Assembly (NCBI GenBank): GCA_021781095.1
Contig: JAJXXM010000193.1
Span: forward strand, 1 to 12,785
Reading direction: 5' to 3'
Source of the DNA: a bacterium
GTDB lineage: Bacteria; Eremiobacterota; Eremiobacteria; Baltobacterales; Baltobacteraceae
Length of the DNA stretch: 12,785 nucleotides
The translations under genes and the position numbers were made by a program. Positions 1 to 6,514 of this stretch are shown here, one piece after another. Every line of letters begins with the position of its first letter. The first letter of the stretch is position 1. The notes beneath the pieces were generated by a model that was not told the origin of the DNA, did no database searches, and saw only the letters and a program-made list of their open reading frames with translations.

Positions 1-1085
1 CCGCTCGCCGCCTCACCGGCGAGTACGAATCGCAACAGCGCCGCCTCCAGTTCCAAGCGCGCGTCGCCGCCGCGCGCGAGCGTCGCGGCATCGGTGAGCA
101 CGCGCAGCAGCGGCAGCACGGTCGTGCTCTCGATCTCCTGCGCGCGCGCGGTCGCTTCGGCGGCATCCTCCGGCGCGCTGTCGCGTGCGAGCAAGTCCGG
201 GTCGATGCGCGCCACCAGCAGGTTGCGCATCGCACCCAGGAGCGCGCGCAATAACGTCGCCGGCTCGATCCCGGCATCGCTCGCTTCCTCGATGGTGCGC
301 AGCATCGCGCCCGCGTCGCGGCGCAGCACATCGTCGCGCAGCCGCAGCGCCATCTCGCGCCCGTTCGAGCCGAACGCCGATTCGATCGCGGCCGCATCGA
401 CGCGCCCGTCGCCGTACGCTGCGGCCTGTTCGAGCATGGTCAGCGCATCGCGCAGCCCGCCGTCCGCGCGGTAGGCGATCGCGGCGAGCGCGCTCTCTTC
501 GACGGCGATCTTTTCCGCCGCCGCAATCTCGCGCATCCGTTCGATCATCACCGGTATCGCGATGCGCCGGAACGCGTAGCGCTGGCAGCGCGAGAGAATC
601 GTAATCGGCAAGCGCTCGGGTTCGGTGGTCGCGAGAATGAAGAGCGCGTGCTCCGGCGGCTCCTCAAGCGTTTTTAAGAATGCGTTCGCACCCTCTTTGG
701 TGAGCATGTGCGCTTCATCGATAATGTAAATTTTCTTGCGCATCACCGACGGCGGAAACTTCACCGCATCGCGCAGCGAGCGTATTTCGTCGATGCCGCG
801 ATTGCTCGCCGCGTCGATCTCCAGCACGTCGAGTGCGGTCCCCTCGAGCATGGCGACGCAGGCCGCGCAGGTGTTGTCGGGCTCCGCGGTCGGGCCTCGC
901 TCGCAATTCATGCAGCGAGCGAATATTTTCGCCGCCGAGGTCTTTCCGCTGCCGCGTGGCCCCGAGAACAGGTAGGCATGCGCCACCTTCCCTCCCTCGA
1001 TCGCGCTGCGGAGGGTACGGACCACGGAATCCTGGCCTACGAGTTCTGTAAAGCTCTTCGGTCGCCAGGTACGATAGAGGGACAT
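1..1085 (-). CDS. dnaX: DNA polymerase III subunit gamma/tau (partial, C-terminus beyond window)
   Basis: Clamp-loader ATPase that loads the beta sliding clamp at the replication fork. I translated the minus strand from ATG at 1085-1083; the frame stays open to the left edge, giving 361 codons. The N-terminus reads MSLYRTWRPKSFTELVGQ, the standard DnaX opening. Walker A is GPRGSGKTS (residues 42-50). Four zinc-type cysteines lie at 58, 61, 73 and 76. Walker B/DEAH is IIDEAHML (121-128), followed by LKTLEEPPEH and the SRC sensor/arginine-finger motif (165-167). The visible part covers the AAA+ domains and the start of the collar domain (domain III); any tau-specific tail is outside. No clear Shine-Dalgarno precedes the ATG. 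It is divergent from recQ. An antisense reading of this region is open in places but has no family features. Confidence 0.97.
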   Translation of the reverse strand, partial: MSLYRTWRPKSFTELVGQDSVVRTLRSAIEGGKVAHAYLFSGPRGSGKTSAAKIFARCMNCERGPTAEPDNTCAACVAMLEGTALDVLEIDAASNRGIDEIRSLRDAVKFPPSVMRKKIYIIDEAHMLTKEGANAFLKTLEEPPEHALFILATTEPERLPITILSRCQRYAFRRIAIPVMIERMREIAAAEKIAVEESALAAIAYRADGGLRDALTMLEQAAAYGDGRVDAAAIESAFGSNGREMALRLRDDVLRRDAGAMLRTIEEASDAGIEPATLLRALLGAMRNLLVARIDPDLLARDSAPEDAAEATARAQEIESTTVLPLLRVLTDAATLARGGDARLELEAALLRFVLAGEAAS

Positions 1086-1179
1086 TAAACTTGGCTTAGC
1101 GACCCTGTATCTTCTCGCCTGCATGGGGTATACTACGAGGGAAGCGTGCCGCGCCCGCCAGGATCAAGGGAGCGATAAT

Positions 1180-1193
1180 GGCCGCTTTCGGCC
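1180..1193. promoter_or_regulatory. Small GC hairpin in the recQ leader
   Basis: A 5-bp perfect stem, GGCCG and CGGCC, closes a CTTT loop. It starts two bases downstream of the GATAAT box at 1173-1178 and is followed at once by the 1196-1210 palindrome, so the recQ leader would contain two hairpins in tandem. There is no T-tract after it, so a terminator is not supported. Function unknown. Confidence 0.4.
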
Positions 1194-1195
1194 CA

Positions 1196-1210
1196 CGTCG
1201 CTAAGCGACG
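1196..1210. promoter_or_regulatory. Perfect palindrome upstream of recQ (possible operator or RNA hairpin)
   Basis: CGTCGC-TAA-GCGACG is a 6-bp perfect inverted repeat around a 3-bp centre, located 40 bp before the recQ GTG. Part of it (1197-1206) is also the inverted partner of 1094-1103, so two alternative pairings are possible. It could be a protein-binding site or a leader hairpin. It does not match the Gram-positive or alphaproteobacterial LexA consensus. Confidence 0.4.
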
Positions 1211-1250
1211 AGGGTTGCGTCTCTGTTTAATAGCGAGAGGAACCCGCCGC

Positions 1251-2888
1251 GTGAATCTGCAGGGAGCCCTGCACAAATGGTTCGGCTTTGAAAACTTCTT
1301 CCAAGGCCAAGAAGAAGTCGTTCGGCGCGTCCTCGACGGCAACGACACGCTGGCGATTCTCGCGACCGGCGGCGGCAAAAGTCTCACCTACCAACTCCCC
1401 GCATTGATGCTCGAAGGCACCACCGTCGTCGTGAGCCCGCTCATCGCGTTGATGAAAGATCAGCTCGATATGCTCAAAACGCGCGGGATCACCGCCGTCG
1501 TCGCCATTAATTCGACGCTCTCCGAAGAACAAGAAGCGCGCGCGATGCGTCGCATCGCAGCGAACGAAATTAAGATCGTCTACACCACTCCCGAAAAACT
1601 CGAAGACGAACGCTTCGTCAACATTCTTCAATCGGTGCGCGTTCCGTTATTCGTCGTCGACGAAGCGCACTGCATCAGCCAATGGGGACACGATTTTCGT
1701 CCGGCGTATCTCGCGCTCGGTTCGGTCGTACGCAAACTCGGGCGCCCGCCGATTCTGGCGCTCACCGCCACCGCGACTCCCGCGGTGCGCGAAGATATTC
1801 TGCACCAGCTCGGCATCGAAAACGTGCAGCCGATCGTGCGCGGCTTCGACCGCCCGAACCTGATTTACGAAACCCGGAAAGCCGAGAAGGAGCCCGATAA
1901 GCTCAAAACCATCGAACGGCTCTTCACCGGCGAAGATGCGATCGAAGGCACCGGCATCATCTATACCGCGACGATTAAAAATGCGCTCGCCGTCTGCGAG
2001 TTTCTAACGCAGCGGCTCGGAATGCCCGCCGAAGTCTATCATTCGAAGCTGCACAAAGAAGATCGCACGCGCGTCCACGAACTCTTCATGGGCGAAAAAA
2101 TCCGCGCGGTCGTCGCGACGAACGCCTTCGGGCTCGGTATCGACAAGCCGAATATTCGGTTCGTCATTCATTACGATCTGCCCGGATCGATCGAAGCGTA
2201 CACGCAAGAAGCGGGGCGCGCCGGGCGCGACGGCCTGCCCTCGCGCTGCATCCTCATCTATCGCATGAGCGATACCCGCGTGCAGACCTACTTCCTCACC
2301 GGGAAATATCCCGATATCGAAGACGTCCAACGCGTCTTCGGCACGATCGAAGTTTTCGGCACGCAAGAGAGCGGGGTCGCGATGGTCGATCTGCGCAAGA
2401 TCCTGCAGTTGCCGCTCACCAAACTCAAAGTTATTCTCGCGTTGCTGCGCAAGGCCGGGTACATCGATACCGTCGCCCGCAGCACCTATACCGTCTCCGA
2501 GGCGGCGCGCAAGAACCGCGAATTGGTGCTCAATCTCGCGAATTACGAAACGAAGCGTTCGTACGATCAGAGCAAGCTCGCGATGATGCTGCAGTATGCC
2601 GAGGCGACATCCTGTCGCCGCCGCTTCATTCTGAATTATTTCGGCGAGAGCTTTACCACCGAGAACTGCGGAGCGTGCGACAACTGCCTGCGCGCCGCAA
2701 CGCTGCCGCGCGTCGCCAACATCCAAGGCGACGGCTTCGGCATCTCCGAGGTCGTCGAGCATCCGAAATTCGGCATCGGCACGATCGAACGCGCCGAGCG
2801 CGACTACGTCACGGTGCTCTTCCCCAGCGTCGGCTACAAAACGTTGCTCTCGAGCGCGGTTCGGCGAGCGACGGCCGCGGTCTCCTAA
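1251..2888 (+). CDS. recQ: ATP-dependent DNA helicase RecQ with C-terminal UvrD-like Tudor-type tail
   Basis: 3'-5' superfamily 2 helicase for recombination and fork repair, 545 aa. GTG at 1251 is chosen over the upstream TTG (1215) because GAGAGG (1235-1240) sits 10 bases before it and the protein then begins at the usual motif 0 region (FGFENFFQGQEEVV). Visible motifs: Walker A TGGGKS (39-44), DEAH (137-140) followed by CISQWGHDFRP, motif III ALTATATP, and motif VI QEAGRAGRDG (319-328). The RQC zinc module is CRRRFILNYFGE with Cys455, Cys473, Cys476 and Cys479. No HRDC domain follows. Instead the last 50 or so residues (about 495-540) read like the C-terminal Tudor/DUF3553-type domain of UvrD/PcrA: VVEHPKFGIGTIER, then a beta-rich stretch with VLFPSVGYKTLL. 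Helicase identity is certain; the tail assignment is by motif resemblance. Confidence 0.96.
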   Translation: MNLQGALHKWFGFENFFQGQEEVVRRVLDGNDTLAILATGGGKSLTYQLPALMLEGTTVVVSPLIALMKDQLDMLKTRGITAVVAINSTLSEEQEARAMRRIAANEIKIVYTTPEKLEDERFVNILQSVRVPLFVVDEAHCISQWGHDFRPAYLALGSVVRKLGRPPILALTATATPAVREDILHQLGIENVQPIVRGFDRPNLIYETRKAEKEPDKLKTIERLFTGEDAIEGTGIIYTATIKNALAVCEFLTQRLGMPAEVYHSKLHKEDRTRVHELFMGEKIRAVVATNAFGLGIDKPNIRFVIHYDLPGSIEAYTQEAGRAGRDGLPSRCILIYRMSDTRVQTYFLTGKYPDIEDVQRVFGTIEVFGTQESGVAMVDLRKILQLPLTKLKVILALLRKAGYIDTVARSTYTVSEAARKNRELVLNLANYETKRSYDQSKLAMMLQYAEATSCRRRFILNYFGESFTTENCGACDNCLRAATLPRVANIQGDGFGISEVVEHPKFGIGTIERAERDYVTVLFPSVGYKTLLSSAVRRATAAVS

Positions 2889-2895
2889 CCCATCG

Positions 2896-4653
2896 ATGCG
2901 TCGAACCCCACTGCTCGCGCTCATCCTCCTTCCGGCAACGCTCGGCCTCGCCGCGCTGCGCCCGCAGGTCGCACCGAGCGCCCCACCCTCGCCGACGCCG
3001 GTCGCCACCCTCTCCCCGACGGCCGCGCTGACGCCGAGCCCATTCTCGTCCCCGAATCCGCCCTCGTCGCCGAGCTCGCCCTCAACGCCGAACCCGCTCT
3101 CGTCGTCGAGCCCGCTGCCCTCGTCGAGCCCGCTCTCCTCGCCGACTCCGGTGCCCACCCCGACGCCGACACCGACGCCGGTCCCGATCGTTTTCTCCCC
3201 TGCCTCGGCGCTCGTCCCGGTCGGCTCCTCGGTGCAAGTCTCGGTCGGCAACACGCTGGGCAGCGTCGTGCTCTCCGGCGGCAATCCGCAGGTCGCTGCG
3301 GTGAGCTTCAATACCAGCACCGAGATGCTCAGCATCGCGGGCATTGCGCCCGGTTCGACGAGCGTCACCCTCACCGATAGCCGCGGCATCTCCGCGACCA
3401 TCCCGATCGTCGTCGCCTACCCCGCGGGCACGACGCCGCAGAACACGTTGCTCGTCCGCGTCACCGGCGAGCCGGCGAGCGCCCCATTCGTTCTCAAACG
3501 CGTCGCCGATGCGATCGCCGCGAGCGTCACGCTGCGCCCCGGCGCGCAGCTCGTTTTGAGCCGCTCGCAGATCGGCATCGCAACGCCGCTCGGCGTCGAC
3601 GACGTCTTGCATCTCAGCGTTCCGGTCACGCTGCAAGGAAACGGCTACATCGAGGTCGATTCGACCGTCAATCTCACGGTCGAAAATATCGCTGCGCCGC
3701 GCATCTCGCCCTCATCGTTGATGGTGAGCGATTTCCCCGAACGCCTCACCACCGACGGCGTGCTCTTCACCGCCGATCTCCACCGGCAAGCGCCCTCGCG
3801 CTTTCTCTATTTCCACTACAATCCGCCGCACTCCATCGCGCGCCGCATCGTCTTGCGGGCCACCAATACTTCGCCCGAACCGGCGCTGCTTCAATTCATC
3901 GACGGGCGCGGCGGGCCGAGCCCCAACGAAATGGAAGCGGGGCATATCTCGACGAAGCGTTTCCTCGTTCATCTCGTCACCAACGAAGGCAAGATCGTTC
4001 AGATTCCGGGGTACGGCAGCATCAATCTCGCCGAACAGGATCTTCCCGCGAACTCCATCGTTAGCGATTTGCTCCAGTTGCGGGTACTCAACGGCGGCCT
4101 GATTCACCTGATGCTTTTCGCGCAGCGAGCGAGCGATTCGCCCGATTCGGCGCCGAGCAACGACAAGCTCCTCGTCGGCCATCACGCGCACGCACGCGGC
4201 ATCTATTCGATTCCGGAGTTCACCTATTCCACGCAATGGAGCGTCGAAGACCCCTATCTAGAACTCGCCGTCGGCCAGGTGCCGCTACCGAACGATCTCG
4301 TCGGGCAGGCGCTCTCCGGCGATTACGGCGTCCTCCAGAATTTCGAAATCAACGTCGTGAATCCAACGCACCGCGCCCAAACGATCGCGATCTACGAAAA
4401 CCCGCGCGGCGGAAGCGCGACCGGGACCTATCTCATCGATCGCGTGTTGGTGCAATCGCATCAAGTGCGCGCGTTTACGCGCTATAAATTGCGCGGATAC
4501 GTCGTGCCGGCGCGCGGCTTTCTCCGGCTGCACATCACGACCATTCCCGATGCGGGATCGAGTTTTCCGGTTCGGCTCATCGTCGCACCCGACGACGGCA
4601 GCGTCCCTGCGGGCGCGCCGGGCTCCCCGGTCTACGTCGAAGCGATTCGATAG
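2896..4653 (+). CDS. Secreted protein of unknown function with Pro/Ser-rich stalk and Ig-like domain
   Basis: Not recognised as a named family; 585 aa. Residues 1-20 or so (MRRTPLLALILLPATLGLAA) form a signal peptide or anchor. Residues 25-98 are a low-complexity Pro/Ser/Thr stalk. About 99-176 resembles a bacterial Ig-like (BIG2) or secretin pilus-N beta-sandwich: VPVGSSVQVSV, then NPQVAAVS and GIAPGSTSVTLTD. The remaining 400 residues look beta-rich, with no catalytic motif or cysteine cluster visible and no C-terminal sorting signal or terminal Phe. It starts 7 bp after recQ with no evident Shine-Dalgarno, so translation may depend on coupling to recQ; a functional link with RecQ is unlikely. 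Its 3' end overlaps the convergent glycosyltransferase by 22 bp. Surface or periplasmic location is inferred. Confidence 0.85.
   Translation: MRRTPLLALILLPATLGLAALRPQVAPSAPPSPTPVATLSPTAALTPSPFSSPNPPSSPSSPSTPNPLSSSSPLPSSSPLSSPTPVPTPTPTPTPVPIVFSPASALVPVGSSVQVSVGNTLGSVVLSGGNPQVAAVSFNTSTEMLSIAGIAPGSTSVTLTDSRGISATIPIVVAYPAGTTPQNTLLVRVTGEPASAPFVLKRVADAIAASVTLRPGAQLVLSRSQIGIATPLGVDDVLHLSVPVTLQGNGYIEVDSTVNLTVENIAAPRISPSSLMVSDFPERLTTDGVLFTADLHRQAPSRFLYFHYNPPHSIARRIVLRATNTSPEPALLQFIDGRGGPSPNEMEAGHISTKRFLVHLVTNEGKIVQIPGYGSINLAEQDLPANSIVSDLLQLRVLNGGLIHLMLFAQRASDSPDSAPSNDKLLVGHHAHARGIYSIPEFTYSTQWSVEDPYLELAVGQVPLPNDLVGQALSGDYGVLQNFEINVVNPTHRAQTIAIYENPRGGSATGTYLIDRVLVQSHQVRAFTRYKLRGYVVPARGFLRLHITTIPDAGSSFPVRLIVAPDDGSVPAGAPGSPVYVEAIR
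2980..3186 (+). repeat. Low-complexity Pro/Ser/Thr-coding repeat tract
   Basis: Degenerate short repeats built from TCGTCGAGCCCG-like and CCGACGCCGAC-like units encode SSP, NP and finally a TP run (VPTPTPTPTP) in the secreted protein. It looks like a flexible stalk between the signal peptide and the first folded domain. Such tracts can change length by slippage; the copies here are imperfect. Confidence 0.75.
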
Positions 4654-5663
4654 ATCTCGGCGGTAGCGCTCGCGGCGCGACGCCACGAAAAACGTTCGAT
4701 CGCCGCCGCGCGCTCCACGGCAGCGGCGCGTCGCGCGCGCTCGGGATCGGCAAAAACCGCTGCGAACGCCTCGATCCAACCGGCGAGATCGTCGGCACCG
4801 ACGCGCGGCACGCTCGCACCCGCAATCTCGTCGAGCGAGGATCCGCGCGCGGCGATCGCCGGAAGCCCGGCACAGCACGCCTGCGCGAGCGGCAACCCGA
4901 AGCCTTCATAGCGCGACGGCATCGCGAGCACGGTACTCGTTGCGTAGAGATCGAGCAACGCGTCGCGCCCGATGTAGCCGCGAAATTCAACGCGATCCTC
5001 GACGCCGAGCTCGCTTGCGAGCGCCGCGCATGCATCGCGATAGGGCGTGCTCGGCCCGGCCGAGATCGCGCGCACGCCCGGTAACGATGGCAGCGCGCGG
5101 ATCACGATTTCGAGATTCTTTCGCGCCTCCACCGTTCCGACGACCAGGATCGTCGCGTCGTCGCCCTCGCGCAATGAAAGGCGCGCGAATTCCTCGGCGA
5201 CACCGAGCGGAATCACGTGCACGCGCCGTTCGTCGAGCCCGGGATGCAGCGCGAGAATCTCGCGCGCGGAGAACGCGGAGACGGTGACGATCTCTCGCGC
5301 CCGCGCCGCTAAATGTTTCATCAACTCGCCGAAATAGGCGCGCGCGTACCATCGCGTGTGCCCTTGCACGCGCAGCCACGCGGCATCGTGCAACGTGAGC
5401 ACGATCGGCAGCGTTGAAATCGCCGGCATCGTTCCGGAGGTGCAGTGCAGGATCGTTGCGCGCGAGCGCGCTGCCGCGATCGGCAAGAGCACCTGCTCCC
5501 AATACGCGCGCCGATCGAAACGCCAGGGGTCGATCTGCGGTGCGCTCAGTGGAACGAGATCGATCTCGGGAATCTCGCCGAGCGCACGCGCGAGTTCGCG
5601 CGCGTATTCGCCGATGCCGGTCGCACTGCCGACGGTCGGCTGGAGATCGAATGCAACTCTCAC
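4632..5663 (-). CDS. GT4-family glycosyltransferase
   Basis: Retaining GT-B glycosyltransferase, cytoplasmic or membrane-associated, 343 aa; sugar and acceptor unknown. GTG at 5663-5661 is chosen because it overlaps the upstream TGA as GTGA and the protein then begins MRVAFDLQP, the usual first beta strand, followed by a GIGEYARELA loop (16-25). The C-terminal domain shows VIPLGV (149-154), ILVVGTVEARKNL (172-184) and the nucleotide-sugar site RYEGFGLPLAQACCAGLP (251-268). The usual E-x7-E pair is E253 and Q261, so the second acidic residue is replaced. It is the last gene of the barrel-TPR-glycosyltransferase group and converges on the secreted-protein gene. Neighbours suggest surface polysaccharide or glycoprotein synthesis. 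Confidence 0.92.
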   Translation of the reverse strand: MRVAFDLQPTVGSATGIGEYARELARALGEIPEIDLVPLSAPQIDPWRFDRRAYWEQVLLPIAAARSRATILHCTSGTMPAISTLPIVLTLHDAAWLRVQGHTRWYARAYFGELMKHLAARAREIVTVSAFSAREILALHPGLDERRVHVIPLGVAEEFARLSLREGDDATILVVGTVEARKNLEIVIRALPSLPGVRAISAGPSTPYRDACAALASELGVEDRVEFRGYIGRDALLDLYATSTVLAMPSRYEGFGLPLAQACCAGLPAIAARGSSLDEIAGASVPRVGADDLAGWIEAFAAVFADPERARRAAAVERAAAIERFSWRRAASATAEIYRIAST

Positions 5664-6514
5664 GGGCGCCCGCGTGCCGCGAGTTTGCGGGCGAGCGTCC
5701 GCGCGCTGGCAGCATGGGCGTCGTAGCGCAGCGCGGTTGCCAGATAGCGTTGCGCTCCAGCGCGATCGCCCTCGCGCAGCGCGACGCTTCCTAAGCCCGA
5801 CCAGCCGTCGGCGCTCGCGGGATTGAGGGTAACGACACGCCGGTACCAACGGCGCGCGCGCGCGTTTTCGTTGGTGCGGTAATAATATGCCGCTACGGAG
5901 AGCGCATAGGTATTATCGTAGGGCGCGATGCGCGCCGCAGCGAGGAGCGCGCTACGCGCGCGCGGGTTCCAGCGTTCCGGGCGGTGCCCGTGATAGACCG
6001 CGCTCGTCGCGAGCATGCCGCAACGCCATTCGGCGTTTGCCAGTGCATCGGGATGCGTCGTCGCGGTGGCGAGCCGGTCCCGAAGCCGAACGGCGAGTGC
6101 GTACGCGGCGCGCGGATGCGCTTTCGATATCGCATCGATCCGCGCGAGCAGGCGCGGCAGATCGAGCCCGGCGAGTTCGTATTCGATCGCCGTCGCATCA
6201 TCGCCGCGCGCGCGTTCGATCGAAGCGAGGAGCGCGTCGCGCGCACCGCCGGGCGGAAGCGTCACCGCGTACGCCGCAGCGGCCGCGGTATCGCCGCGGC
6301 GCAGAGCATCGCGCCCGAGTTCGCGCGCGACAAAGGGTGCGGGCGCGATGCGGTCGATCGCGCGGTACACGGCGGTGCCGAACGATTTTGGTATCGCACG
6401 CGGTAGCGATCCCGGCACTGCGGCGCGCGCGAAGAGTGCATCGGAGCCGAGCTGCACGATTCCCAGCAGCACGGCCGCCGCCACCGCGACGACGAGAAGC
6501 GTTCGGCGGATCAG
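5660..6514 (-). CDS. Membrane-anchored TPR-repeat protein (probable CTG start)
   Basis: Helical repeat protein, 284 aa if started at CTG 6514-6512. The first ATG/GTG/TTG codon in frame is GTG at 6484, which would begin inside a hydrophobic segment (AAAVLLGIV) with no basic residues before it. The codons upstream read LIRRTLLVVAV, completing a normal signal anchor, and the CTG overlaps the stop of the barrel gene as CTGA. The next in-frame codon upstream of ATT-CTG is a stop. The C-terminal half carries at least two TPR-like helical pairs: NARARRWYRRVVTLNPASAD and a GDRAGAQRYLATAL unit. TPR proteins mediate protein contacts; the partner is unknown. It is coupled to the downstream glycosyltransferase by GTGA. 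The arrangement recalls TPR partners of polysaccharide assembly, but this is only context. Confidence 0.8.
   Translation of the reverse strand: MIRRTLLVVAVAAAVLLGIVQLGSDALFARAAVPGSLPRAIPKSFGTAVYRAIDRIAPAPFVARELGRDALRRGDTAAAAAYAVTLPPGGARDALLASIERARGDDATAIEYELAGLDLPRLLARIDAISKAHPRAAYALAVRLRDRLATATTHPDALANAEWRCGMLATSAVYHGHRPERWNPRARSALLAAARIAPYDNTYALSVAAYYYRTNENARARRWYRRVVTLNPASADGWSGLGSVALREGDRAGAQRYLATALRYDAHAASARTLARKLAARGRP

Larger units (their letters stand above)
1086..1250. promoter_or_regulatory. Divergent dnaX/recQ intergenic region
   Basis: This 165-bp gap must hold the promoters for both divergent genes. On the plus strand, GATAAT at 1173-1178 and TATACT at 1129-1134 resemble -10 boxes, but neither has a convincing -35 box at 16-18 bp. 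On the minus strand, TATACC at 1132-1127 and GATACA at 1111-1106 are weak candidates for dnaX. A 10-bp inverted repeat links 1094-1103 with 1197-1206. No SRP RNA core motif, tRNA or LexA-type box was found. Promoter assignments are guesses from short motifs. Confidence 0.4.

Noticed and set aside
1094..1206. tRNA suggested by a terminal 10-bp stem
   Set aside because: The stem is too long, the span of 113 nt is too large, and no TTCGA-type T-loop or CCA end is visible.
1196..1210. LexA/SOS box upstream of recQ
   Set aside because: The palindrome CGTCGC-TAA-GCGACG lacks GAAC/GTTC half-sites and the GTTC-N7-GTTC pattern.
1086..1250. SRP RNA (ffs) gene next to dnaX
   Set aside because: This is a common location for ffs, but neither strand contains the conserved GGAAG...AGCAGC core of helix 8, so the inverted repeats cannot be assigned to it.
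2889..2895. recQ and the secreted-protein gene as one fused or frameshifted gene
   Set aside because: A clear TAA ends recQ after a complete tail domain and the next gene opens with its own signal peptide.
2004..3401. 465-codon minus-strand open frame with Gly-rich repeats (GVGVGVGVGTG)
   Set aside because: It is antisense to the 3' part of recQ and to the Pro/Ser tract of the secreted protein; the Gly/Ser repeat is simply the complement of the low-complexity stalk. No ribosome-binding site or domain, and recQ motifs on the other strand are unambiguous.
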